From Syntrophales bacterium (lineage in GTDB: Bacteria; Desulfobacterota; Syntrophia; Syntrophales; UBA2192): a stretch of DNA of 7,067 nt. The stretch is from the NCBI GenBank assembly GCA_025454095.1, contig JALOPC010000073.1, forward strand, positions 1-7,067, given 5' to 3'. Every line of letters begins with the position of its first letter. The first letter of the stretch is position 1. Under the pieces are notes generated by a model that ran no database searches, had not been told where the DNA came from, and was given only the letters and a program-made list of their open reading frames with translations. Of the stretch, positions 1 through 7,067 are shown piece after piece. A program made the translations under genes and the position numbers.

Positions 1-602
1 ATGACGTTCTTGTCCCACTGGTTGATGATGGCGTCCACCGCAATGGCCGTCTTCCCCGTCTGCCGGTCCCCGACGATGAGCTCGCGCTGCCCCCGGCCGA
101 TGGGGATGAGGGCGTCGATGACCTTGATGCCCGTCTGCAGGGGCACGGTCACGGGGTCTCTCGCCATGACGGGGGGCGCCTCGCGCTCGACGGCCAGACG
201 CTTTGTGGCCCGGACCTCCCCCTGGTTGTCCAGCGGTCTCCCGATGGCATCGACGACCCGTCCGATGAGGGCCTCCCCGACGGGCACGTCCAGGACCCGC
301 CCGGTACGCCTCACTTCGGAGCCCGAGTTGAGGTGCTCGCTCGCCCCCAGGAGGATGACGCCGATCTCTTCGGGGTCGATGTTGAACACGAGCCCCTGGA
401 CGTTCTTGGGAAAGAGAACGATCTCTTCGGACCGGATGTTGGGCAGGCCGCTGACCCGCACGATGCCGTGACCGACATAGTTGACGAGCCCCACCTCCCG
501 CTGCGTGAGCTCCGGATGCTGGTCGGCGAGAACCGCGTCCATCGTTTTGAACGTGTCGTCGAGAAAATCCTTCAGCTCTTCCTTTTCTCCTGGCATGGTC
601 AT
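1..602 (-). CDS. atpA: N-ATPase (F-type) subunit alpha, partial (C-terminus outside window)
   Basis: This is the non-catalytic nucleotide-binding subunit that alternates with beta in the F1 hexamer on the cytoplasmic side. The first 200 codons are present and the frame is still open at base 1, so roughly the last 60% of a usual alpha subunit is missing. Residues 1-35 form a helical N-terminal segment. A beta-barrel follows with [10 protein letters not shown] (46-55) and the [12 protein letters not shown] segment (114-125), then [22 protein letters not shown] (about 154-175) leading into Walker A, GDRQTGKT (178-185). The RQTGK form is typical of alpha rather than beta. I chose the ATG at 602 because GAGGGGG lies 6 nt upstream; a second in-frame ATG two codons later is possible. 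It starts 24 bp after atpF with no delta gene between them, as expected in N-ATPase operons. The family assignment is very secure. Confidence 0.96.
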   Translation of the reverse strand, partial: MTMPGEKEELKDFLDDTFKTMDAVLADQHPELTQREVGLVNYVGHGIVRVSGLPNIRSEEIVLFPKNVQGLVFNIDPEEIGVILLGASEHLNSGSEVRRTGRVLDVPVGEALIGRVVDAIGRPLDNQGEVRATKRLAVEREAPPVMARDPVTVPLQTGIKVIDALIPIGRGQRELIVGDRQTGKTAIAVDAIINQWDKNV

Positions 603-626
603 GTCCGTCCCCCTCGTGATGGGTGC

Positions 627-1397
627 CTATCTTTTTTCCTGCGCCTCTTCGTACAGCGCGTGGTAGAACCTCTCCTCCAGAGAATCCAGGTAATCCTTGA
701 TGCTCCAGGCGATCTTGTGGCCGTCCGTCTTGAGCTCGTAGCCCGTCATGACATTGTCCGATTTCTCGAAGACCACCTGGGTCTCGCCGTTGATGCAGCG
801 GTGGATGACGTCGTCGAGTTTCTGCCGTTCGACGTCCGGAATGTCGAAGGCGCTCTGGACGGTGATCGTCCCGCCATCCGCGAGGGAGGCCCTGAACTTT
901 CCGCGCTCCTCTTCATCCATCGTCTGGATCCGTTCCATGAGGATCTCCACGATCCGCTGTTCGAGCTCCACGTCGGCCAGGTCCCGGAGCACCCGGCGCG
1001 TGATGGAGTAGATCTGCGTCCCGGCGAGACGCCGGAGATCCGCGAGGAAGGCGTCACGCTCCGATTTGAGCGTCTCGACCCACCGGGCCTGGAGCCCATC
1101 GACCTCTTCCCGTGCCTTGTCCATCAGCTCCTTGCGGTGGGCCTCGGCGTCGTCGCGCGCCCGGTTCATCGCCGCGTCGACATGGGCGTCCAGGTCCCGG
1201 AGCCGCTTTTCGTACCGCTCCGCCGATTCCCTCGCCGCCTCGCGGGACTTTTCGGCATCGGCGAAGGTGGAGGCGATCCTCGCTTCCCGAGCGTCCATGG
1301 CCCCGATGATCCTCCCGTACAGGAACTTCTTCAACAGGAAGAGCAGCAACAGGAGGTTGACGATCTGGCAGAAAAAAACGAACCAGTCGATGTGCAT
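627..1397 (-). CDS. atpF: N-ATPase subunit b with delta-like C-terminal extension
   Basis: This is the peripheral stalk subunit, 256 residues, far longer than a usual bacterial b (about 156-170). Residues about 5-25 are a single membrane anchor (IVNLLLLLFLL). Residues about 35-125 are a charged, Ala/Arg/Glu-rich helix expected to form the stalk coiled coil. Residues about 170-240 look like the C-terminal part of subunit delta: a TVQSAFDIP strand, then QVVFEKSDNVMTGYELKTDG and KIAWSIKDYLDSLEE. The last part recalls the delta pattern of an Asp, a Gly-containing turn and D-x-SI followed by a Leu-rich helix. N-ATPase operons lack a delta gene and are known to carry such long b subunits, so this protein probably supplies both functions. 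The ATG at 1397 lies 3 bp after the atpE stop, and GGAGGG inside the end of atpE serves as ribosome site. The delta-like reading is by eye. Confidence 0.93.
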   Translation of the reverse strand: MHIDWFVFFCQIVNLLLLLFLLKKFLYGRIIGAMDAREARIASTFADAEKSREAARESAERYEKRLRDLDAHVDAAMNRARDDAEAHRKELMDKAREEVDGLQARWVETLKSERDAFLADLRRLAGTQIYSITRRVLRDLADVELEQRIVEILMERIQTMDEEERGKFRASLADGGTITVQSAFDIPDVERQKLDDVIHRCINGETQVVFEKSDNVMTGYELKTDGHKIAWSIKDYLDSLEERFYHALYEEAQEKR

Positions 1398-1400
1398 GGA

Positions 1401-1679
1401 TCACCCTCCGGCTTTTTTGATCACGTAGGCCCAGAACGGGTTGGCGAACACCAGAATCATCGAAATCACGAAGCAGTAGATGGCGATGGACTCGATCATC
1501 GCCAGACCCACGAAAAGGGTCCGGGTCAGCGAGTTCCGTTCGTCAGGCTGCTGCGCGATCGAGTTCAGCGCCCCCTGCACGGCCCGTCCCTGTCCGAGAC
1601 CGGGCCCGATCGCCCCGATCCCCATGCAAATGCCTGCCGTAATGATCGACGCCATTGCAACGATGCTCACGCTGTCCAT
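1401..1679 (-). CDS. atpE: N-ATPase subunit c, predicted Na+-binding ring proteolipid
   Basis: This is a 92-residue hairpin of two membrane helices that forms the rotor ring. Helix 1 has the Gly-rich packing motif (GICMGIGAIGPGLGQG, 16-31). The polar loop is AQQPDE (42-47). Helix 2 is LFVGLAMIESIAIYCFVISM (55-74), with the ion-carrying Glu63. Compared with the Ilyobacter tartaricus Na+ ring (Gln32, Glu65, Ser66, Thr67, Tyr70), Gln30, Glu63, Ser64 and Tyr68 are kept and the Thr position is Ile65. This supports Na+ as coupling ion. I prefer the ATG at 1679, which has AGGAGGAG just upstream; an in-frame GTG at 1694 would start inside that ribosome site. It follows atpB by 21 bp. The strong Shine-Dalgarno fits the need for many c copies per enzyme. 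Confidence 0.95.
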   Translation of the reverse strand: MDSVSIVAMASIITAGICMGIGAIGPGLGQGRAVQGALNSIAQQPDERNSLTRTLFVGLAMIESIAIYCFVISMILVFANPFWAYVIKKAGG

Positions 1680-1700
1680 ACCGCTCCTCCTCACTTTCTT

Positions 1701-2432
1701 CTAGATTTTAACGGGTTCCGTTTCCTTTTTGGGCTTGTGCTCCGTTTCCTCGTGGGTCTGCGTCGCCGAGGCGATGTACACCATGGCGAGAATGGCGAAG
1801 ATGTAGGCCTGGATGAGTCCGATCAGCAGCCCCAGCACCTGCATCACCACCGGGAAGAACAGCGGGGTGACCGCGAGCAGGATCGCGATGACCTTCTCGT
1901 GGCTCATGAGGTTGCCGAAGAGCCGGACGGCCAGGGCCAGGGTACGGGAAAATTCCCCCATGACGTGGAAGGGGAAAAAGATGAACGTGGGCCGGAAGTA
2001 CTCCTTCAGGTATTCCAGGATCCCGTTTTTCGCGATGCCGTACATGGGAACGGCGATGAACACCAGGATCGCCAGGGCCGCCGTCGTCGTCAGCGACGAC
2101 GTGGGCGCTACGTACCCCGGGATGAAGGTGAAAACGTTGGAGAACAGGATGAAGAGAAACAGCGTCGCGATGAACGGGAAGTAGGTGTCGGAGCCTTCGT
2201 GGGCGATGTCGTGGATCTCCGAGCGGATGGTGCCCACGATCACCTCCAGCATGTTCTGCCAGCGGCTCATCGTCCGCTCCGACGAGAGGTTCCCGGTGAT
2301 CGCGATGGAACCGACGACGAGCAGCCCCATGATGAGCCACGTGTAGGCCAGGGTGGCGTTGATGGTCACGAATCCCCAGGCAAAGAGGATGACCTGATCC
2401 GGGCTGATCTGGTCAATGGCCACGACTTCCAT
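1701..2432 (-). CDS. atpB: N-ATPase subunit a (stator ion channel)
   Basis: This is a 243-residue polytopic membrane protein that forms the two ion half-channels against the c-ring. Hydrophobic segments lie around 15-46, 85-106, 117-135, 148-160 (short), 163-172 and 180-222. The core motif GEFSRTLALAVRLFGNLMSHE spans 159-179; Arg170 in VRLFGN matches the essential stator Arg (Escherichia coli Arg210). Gln208 in GLIQAYIFAIL matches the conserved Gln of the last helix. The C-terminus (225-243) is a charged cytoplasmic tail, HEETEHKPKKETEPVKI. The start codon lies inside atpR, giving a 20-bp overlap, with GGGAGG 8 nt upstream, so the two genes may be translationally coupled. The assignment is secure. 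Confidence 0.96.
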   Translation of the reverse strand: MEVVAIDQISPDQVILFAWGFVTINATLAYTWLIMGLLVVGSIAITGNLSSERTMSRWQNMLEVIVGTIRSEIHDIAHEGSDTYFPFIATLFLFILFSNVFTFIPGYVAPTSSLTTTAALAILVFIAVPMYGIAKNGILEYLKEYFRPTFIFFPFHVMGEFSRTLALAVRLFGNLMSHEKVIAILLAVTPLFFPVVMQVLGLLIGLIQAYIFAILAMVYIASATQTHEETEHKPKKETEPVKI

Positions 2433-2718
2433 AGGGCATGCCTCCCGTGAGTGTAGGGTTCGTCTTCCCGAGCCGGCGCAGGAGAATCTCCCGCATCAGC
2501 AGAAACCCGACCAGGGCCGCCGCCAGGCGCTGCCAGTCGCCCTGCATGACGAGGTAGAAACCCGTCAGGGCCAGCGCCGTGCGCAGGGCGAAACTCAGTG
2601 CCATTCTTCGAACGGGCTTCTCCGCGTCGGGCAGTTTCCGCACGGTCTCCCAGAGCCCTGCGAAGTAGACGCCGCCGAGCGCGATCCCGATGAAACATGA
2701 AAACAGCAGCTCTCCCAT
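2413..2718 (-). CDS. atpR: N-ATPase accessory membrane protein AtpR
   Basis: This is a 101-residue protein with three predicted membrane helices (about 4-24, 38-58, 64-80). Arg46 is buried in helix 2 (SFALRTALALTGFYLVM) and Arg76/Glu77 lie near the end of helix 3. A small three-helix protein with an intramembrane Arg, directly before atpB, is the hallmark of AtpR in N-ATPase operons. Its exact role is not established; help in assembling the c-ring, together with AtpQ, has been suggested for the family. The ATG at 2718 has AAAGGA about 7 nt upstream. The 3' end overlaps the atpB start by 20 bp. The residues past about 85 (TNPTLTGGMPYGSRGH) are polar, probably unstructured, and partly dictated by the overlap. 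Confidence 0.88.
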   Translation of the reverse strand: MGELLFSCFIGIALGGVYFAGLWETVRKLPDAEKPVRRMALSFALRTALALTGFYLVMQGDWQRLAAALVGFLLMREILLRRLGKTNPTLTGGMPYGSRGH

Positions 2719-2743
2719 GGTCGTCCTTTATCTCCGATCCGCG

Positions 2744-2786
2744 GGGCCCGGGGTTCGGAAGTTCGCTCTTCCATCACCCCGGACCC
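2744..2786 (-). promoter_or_regulatory. Strong RNA hairpin in the atpQ-atpR gap
   Basis: On the transcribed strand, GGGTCCGGGGT (2786-2776) pairs with ACCCCGGGCCC (2754-2744) over 11 bp with a single U-G wobble. Inside it GGAAG (2772-2768) pairs with CTTCC (2761-2757), closing an AGCGAA loop; a small internal loop (GAT opposite GA) separates the two stems. No run of U follows (next bases GCGGATCGG), so a simple intrinsic terminator is unlikely. It lies in the only sizeable gap within the ATPase genes, about 25 nt before the atpR start. It could be an mRNA processing or stability element, an attenuator, or a barrier that sets the ratio between the F1 part (beta, epsilon) and the membrane part. 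The pairing is seen; the function is inferred. Confidence 0.6.
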
Positions 2787-2812
2787 TCACGGACATAGGG
2801 GGCAATCGGTGT

Positions 2813-3134
2813 TCAATCCTTCATGATGTCCTGCTGGGCCCTTTTCACCCAGTACCAGGCGTTCATGCATCCCAGGGCCACACCCATGATGAGCAGCATG
2901 AGCGTCCAGGAAAACCGGCTCGGCCACGTCCGGTCGACCCACAGCCCGATGGCCGTGAAGATCAGCGTCGGAATGGCGACGGACCAGCCCACCACGCCGA
3001 ACATCCCCAGGCCGAACCAGATGGTGTGGTCCTGCTGGGTCTTTCCCTTGACGCGCCGGGCCTCCTTGGAACCGACCTTCCGGGTGAAGGCCTCGGCGAT
3101 CTTGAGCCGCCTCTCGCGGGGAGTCAGCCGTTCG

Positions 3135-3142
<8 letters not shown>
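2813..3142 (-). CDS. atpQ: N-ATPase accessory protein AtpQ (AtpI/AtpZ-like two-helix protein)
   Basis: This is a 109-residue protein with a basic, Arg/Lys-rich cytoplasmic head (1-40), two membrane helices (about 41-65 and 78-97) and a short basic tail (VKRAQQDIMKD). The layout and the position between atpC and atpR match AtpQ of N-ATPase operons, a member of the AtpI/AtpZ ('gene 1') group. AtpI-type proteins are linked to c-ring assembly, and some to Mg2+ handling; which applies here cannot be told. GlyLeuTrpValAsp (66-70) in the loop after helix 1 recalls the G-x-W-x-D found in this group. The ATG at 3142 overlaps the atpC stop by 8 bp (ATGAGTGA), and AGGG lies close upstream. Confidence 0.88.
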
Positions 3143-5464
<2,322 letters not shown>

Positions 5465-5494
5465 GGTCTCCCCCGCTTTGCGGCGGCTTGTTTC

Positions 5495-5510
5495 CCGGGT
5501 TTCGGCCCGG
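5495..5510 (-). promoter_or_regulatory. Small hairpin between sensor genes A and B
   Basis: In the 79-bp gap between sensor A and sensor B, the transcript can pair CCGGG with CCCGG around a CCGAAA loop (16 nt in all). A nearby second CCGGG could compete. No U tract follows, so it is not a clear terminator. It may have no function, since short GC stems are common in such GC-rich DNA. Confidence 0.25.
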
Positions 5511-5543
5511 TCTCCCGGTTCGTCCCGCTCCCCGCGCCTGTCG

Positions 5544-6395
5544 CTAGGTCTCCACGGGCGACCCCGCCTGGGGCGACGCCCGGTAGAGAACCTCGATCTT
5601 CGAGAACCCTTCGGCCAGCAGCGCCACCACCGAGGAGACGACGACAAACATGATGGCCCGGATCAGGTCGTCCGTGAGCGGGACCCCCTTCATGAAGAGG
5701 AGGTGGCTCACGATCAGGATGACGCCCAGCAGGACGGAGATATAGATCCCCTTCTTCTTCCACCAGATTCCCGCCAGTACGATCGGGATGTAGAACAGGT
5801 GCGTGAAGATGACCCCGCTGGCCATCACCGCGTGGTAGTAATAGGTCAGGAACCCGCAGGCCACGAGCAGGCACGTCATGATTCCCACCTTGCTGCCCGT
5901 GAAGCTCTCCTCCATCCCGAGCGCTCGCAGGGCCATGAGCTGCTTGTCGACTTCGCCTTTCATCAGCTCCTGGTAGCGGTCCGAAATGACGTAGGTGGCG
6001 TAGTCGAACAGCAGGATCGTGCGGTTGAGGCTCTCGACGGCCTGCTGCTGCTCGACGGCGGAGATGAAGAGGGCCTGGAACTCGGCGTACAGCCAGATGT
6101 GGCGGCGCATGAGGGTCAGGGCGTAGATGGCCTCGTGCAGGGGGATCCCGATGCGGTAGCTCTCGTCGGCATACTTGGCGTAGACCCGGCGGGCCTCCTC
6201 GAAGGGGCTCTTCGCGGCGAAGACGGCCCGGAATTTCGTGTAGAAGTCGACGGCCTGCGGGATGGCCCGGTCTTCGGCGAGTGTATGATAGGAAGGGGTC
6301 TTCGGGTTTTTCCTGACATCGGCGAACCACTGCCGGGCGATCTTTTCGGCGTTGGTTTCCGTGACATCGATCAGCTTCGTCGCTACGGCCTGCAT
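5544..6395 (-). CDS. Sensor A: RsbRD-N-like domain fused to a four-helix membrane domain
   Basis: This is a 283-residue membrane protein of unknown function. Residues 1-146 form the same helical domain as the next gene, including KNPKTPSYH (29-37), GIPLHEAIYALTLMRRHIWL (83-102) and LLFDYATYVI (128-137). Residues about 147-165 are a charged linker. Four hydrophobic segments follow (about 168-187, 193-211, 216-234, 243-262), with GVIFTHLFYIPIVLAGIWWKKKG (194-216) between and within them. That segment is of a type I associate with the membrane input region of bacterial sensor kinases and cyclases. The protein ends about 20 residues after the last helix, with no kinase, cyclase or HTH output. The ATG at 6395 has a near-perfect AAGGAGGA 5-6 nt upstream. 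It is probably the first gene of the transcript that continues into sensor B and atpD. It could be a sensor, a localisation partner, or a regulator of the ATPase itself. Confidence 0.87.
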   Translation of the reverse strand: MQAVATKLIDVTETNAEKIARQWFADVRKNPKTPSYHTLAEDRAIPQAVDFYTKFRAVFAAKSPFEEARRVYAKYADESYRIGIPLHEAIYALTLMRRHIWLYAEFQALFISAVEQQQAVESLNRTILLFDYATYVISDRYQELMKGEVDKQLMALRALGMEESFTGSKVGIMTCLLVACGFLTYYYHAVMASGVIFTHLFYIPIVLAGIWWKKKGIYISVLLGVILIVSHLLFMKGVPLTDDLIRAIMFVVVSSVVALLAEGFSKIEVLYRASPQAGSPVET

Positions 6396-6530
6396 GGCGT
6401 CCTCCTTGCCCTGAAGCGTCTTGTCCTGGTTGCCGTCCCTCCCGGTGTCGCCTTTTTCTGCGGCCGCCCTTCCCCGCCGTGCGGTTCGGGGGTGCTGCCT
6501 TTGCCCCCACTGTACGGAGGAGACCGGAAA

Positions 6531-6550
6531 TGATCAATATGAATAGATCA
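6531..6550 (-). promoter_or_regulatory. Operator-like palindrome TGATC-N10-GATCA
   Basis: A 20-bp near-palindrome with perfect 5-bp arms lies in the AT-rich island upstream of sensor A. The inner part (on the transcribed strand TATTCATATT) contains CATATT, a possible -10 element. The site is therefore placed to overlap a promoter firing towards sensor A. The size fits a dimeric regulator site, but arms of 5 bp can arise by chance. Confidence 0.35.
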
Positions 6551-6551
6551 G

Positions 6552-6580
6552 TAGGTTAATGCTAGGTATTTCCTAATACC
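6552..6580. promoter_or_regulatory. Operator-like cluster: TAGGT direct repeat plus 16-bp palindrome
   Basis: On the plus strand TAGGTT (6552-6557) and TAGGTA (6563-6568) are spaced 11 bp apart start to start, about one helical turn. The second copy runs into a perfect inverted repeat GGTATT-TCCT-AATACC (6565-6580). LuxR/GerE-family dimers bind short dyad sites of this kind near the -35 region. The regulator encoded just upstream (6651-7067) is the natural candidate to bind here. The repeats are seen; the binding protein is inferred. Confidence 0.45.
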
Positions 6581-6601
6581 ATTTTCGGGGCCGGGATTTC
6601 C

Positions 6602-6627
6602 CCGGGGCGCCGTGCGGAGCGCCCCGG
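6602..6627 (-). terminator. GC-rich hairpin downstream of the LuxR-type gene, possible terminator
   Basis: A perfect 9-bp stem (CCGGGGCGC with GCGCCCCGG) with an 8-nt loop begins 23 nt after the regulator stop. An alternative stem at 6591-6605 (CCGGG-GAAAT-CCCGG on the transcribed strand) shares bases with it, so the two exclude each other. Neither is followed by a U tract on the minus strand. This may separate the regulator's transcript from the cluster, by a non-canonical terminator or by blocking 3' exonucleases. Confidence 0.4.
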
Positions 6628-6650
6628 CCGGCGTTTTCGGAAGCAGCAGG

Positions 6651-7067
6651 CTACATGGAGGCGAGGTGGGAGATGAGGTTGGCCTTCTTGTTGCGAAGGC
6701 CCAGTTTCTTGCGGATGTTGTTGCGGTGGAATTCCACGGCCGCGACGGACATGCCGAGCAACGCGGCGATTTCCTTCGTCGTGCGGCCCTCCTTGATCAG
6801 GGAGGCCACGCGGATTTCCTTGGGGGTCAGGTTCCGGTGCTGCGAGTGCAGATTCTTCAGGAACGGGGAGACGATGTTGTCCAGGTTGGTCTCCAGAACC
6901 CGCACATGCGCAAGCTGGCCATCGGAGAGCTTCGTTTTCTTGAGTTTGTCCAGGTAGGGCGCCAGCAGCTCCTTCACGTTGCTGAGGATCATCTCCTCGA
7001 CTTCCCGGCGGTCCTGTTCCCGCTGGTCGAGGAGCACCTTCATGGCCGTGTTGACCTCCTGCAGGCT
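6651..7067 (-). CDS. LuxR/GerE-type HTH transcriptional regulator, partial (N-terminus outside window)
   Basis: The 138 visible residues run off the window edge. The frame is open through the last 8 codons (SLQEVNTA) before the first internal Met at 7043, and that Met is probably not the start. The first half is a long charged helix ([18 protein letters not shown] and onward), likely a dimerising linker. The last ~60 residues are the GerE DNA-binding domain: [20 protein letters not shown], then [25 protein letters not shown], where the second helix-turn-helix helix ([10 protein letters not shown]) is the recognition helix. Regulators of this style often carry an N-terminal PAS domain, which cannot be checked here. 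It points the same way as the cluster downstream and is a natural candidate regulator of it. Family assignment is secure; target is inferred. Confidence 0.93.
   Translation of the reverse strand, partial: SLQEVNTAMKVLLDQREQDRREVEEMILSNVKELLAPYLDKLKKTKLSDGQLAHVRVLETNLDNIVSPFLKNLHSQHRNLTPKEIRVASLIKEGRTTKEIAALLGMSVAAVEFHRNNIRKKLGLRNKKANLISHLASM

Larger units (their letters stand above)
6530..6590 (-). promoter_or_regulatory. Probable promoter region of the sensor A-B-N-ATPase transcript
   Basis: This is the only AT-rich stretch in an otherwise GC-rich window, at the spot where the first gene of the cluster needs a promoter. On the transcribed strand a CATATT-like -10 (about 6537-6542) has only a poor -35 match (TAGCAT) 17 bp upstream. 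That fits a promoter depending on an activator bound over or above -35. Palindromes and a direct repeat lie exactly there. This would leave a leader of about 130-140 nt before the ATG at 6395, which I could not match to any known riboswitch. The promoter is inferred, not a consensus match. Confidence 0.4.

Noticed and set aside
1680..1694. GTG at 1694 as the start of atpE
   Set aside because: It would place the start codon inside the AGGAGGAG sequence and add MRRSG before the normal c-subunit N-terminus. The ATG at 1679 fits both the ribosome site and the family length.
333..2450. A 705-codon open frame on the plus strand
   Set aside because: It lies opposite atpA, atpF, atpE and atpB, whose products are clearly recognisable. 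The translated sequence is rich in His, Asp, Glu, Arg and Gln with no known motif, typical of an antisense shadow in GC-rich coding DNA.
2595..2777. A 60-codon minus-strand frame across the atpQ-atpR gap
   Set aside because: It runs through the hairpin and out of frame into atpR; the composition is shadow-like and there is no ribosome site of note.
5465..5647. A 61-residue N-terminal extension of sensor B
   Set aside because: It is Arg/Ser/Pro-rich, overlaps the end of sensor A, and has no counterpart in the paralogue. The alignment between A and B begins exactly at the Met encoded at 5464, which has its own GGGGGAG ribosome site.
7041..7043. ATG at 7043 as the true start of the LuxR-type protein (an AGGAGGT lies about 10 nt upstream)
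   Set aside because: The frame continues upstream as SLQEVNTA, which fits the helical linker of longer PAS-LuxR proteins. I treat the gene as cut by the window edge, though a short regulator starting here is not fully excluded.

Overview
The window holds most of an N-ATPase operon, the laterally spread, delta-less, F-type ATPase predicted to pump Na+. All genes lie on the minus strand. Upstream of it sit two paralogous sensor-like genes and the 3' part of a LuxR-type regulator gene. The DNA is GC-rich. The regulator and sensor proteins resemble types I associate with Desulfobacterota (the former Deltaproteobacteria, Syntrophobacter/Syntrophus-like). That placement is an inference from protein style, not a measurement.

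Layout, in transcription order from high to low coordinates: (1) 7067-6651, the C-terminal part of a LuxR/GerE helix-turn-helix regulator; its N-terminus lies beyond the window. (2) 6650-6396, a non-coding stretch with a GC-rich hairpin behind the regulator, then an AT-rich island (about 6530-6585) carrying two operator-like palindromes and a same-face direct repeat, then a leader. (3) 6395-5544, 'sensor A': an all-helical N-terminal domain plus four membrane segments. (4) 5464-4934, 'sensor B': the same N-terminal domain, soluble, about 64% identical to A by hand count. (5) 4887-1, the N-ATPase genes in the diagnostic order atpD, atpC, atpQ, atpR, atpB, atpE, atpF, atpA. The window cuts atpA after 200 codons; atpG would be expected next.

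The ATPase genes are packed tightly, with overlaps at D/C, C/Q and R/B and gaps of 3-24 bp at most other joints. The exception is a 94-bp atpQ-atpR gap that contains a very strong hairpin. Catalytic residues are intact: Walker A in alpha and beta, beta Glu181, and Arg170 of subunit a. The c subunit carries Gln30, Glu63, Ser64 and Tyr68, the positions that bind Na+ in characterised Na+ c-rings. There is no separate delta gene, and subunit b has a long C-terminal extension with delta-like sequence.

The most unusual feature is the pairing of the N-ATPase with the two sensor-like paralogues. Sensor B ends only 46 bp before atpD with no visible terminator, so A, B and the ATPase genes are probably one transcript. 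My hypothesis is a dedicated membrane-tethered plus soluble sensing pair, and a LuxR regulator, controlling a Na+ pump. No direct evidence of that function exists in the sequence.
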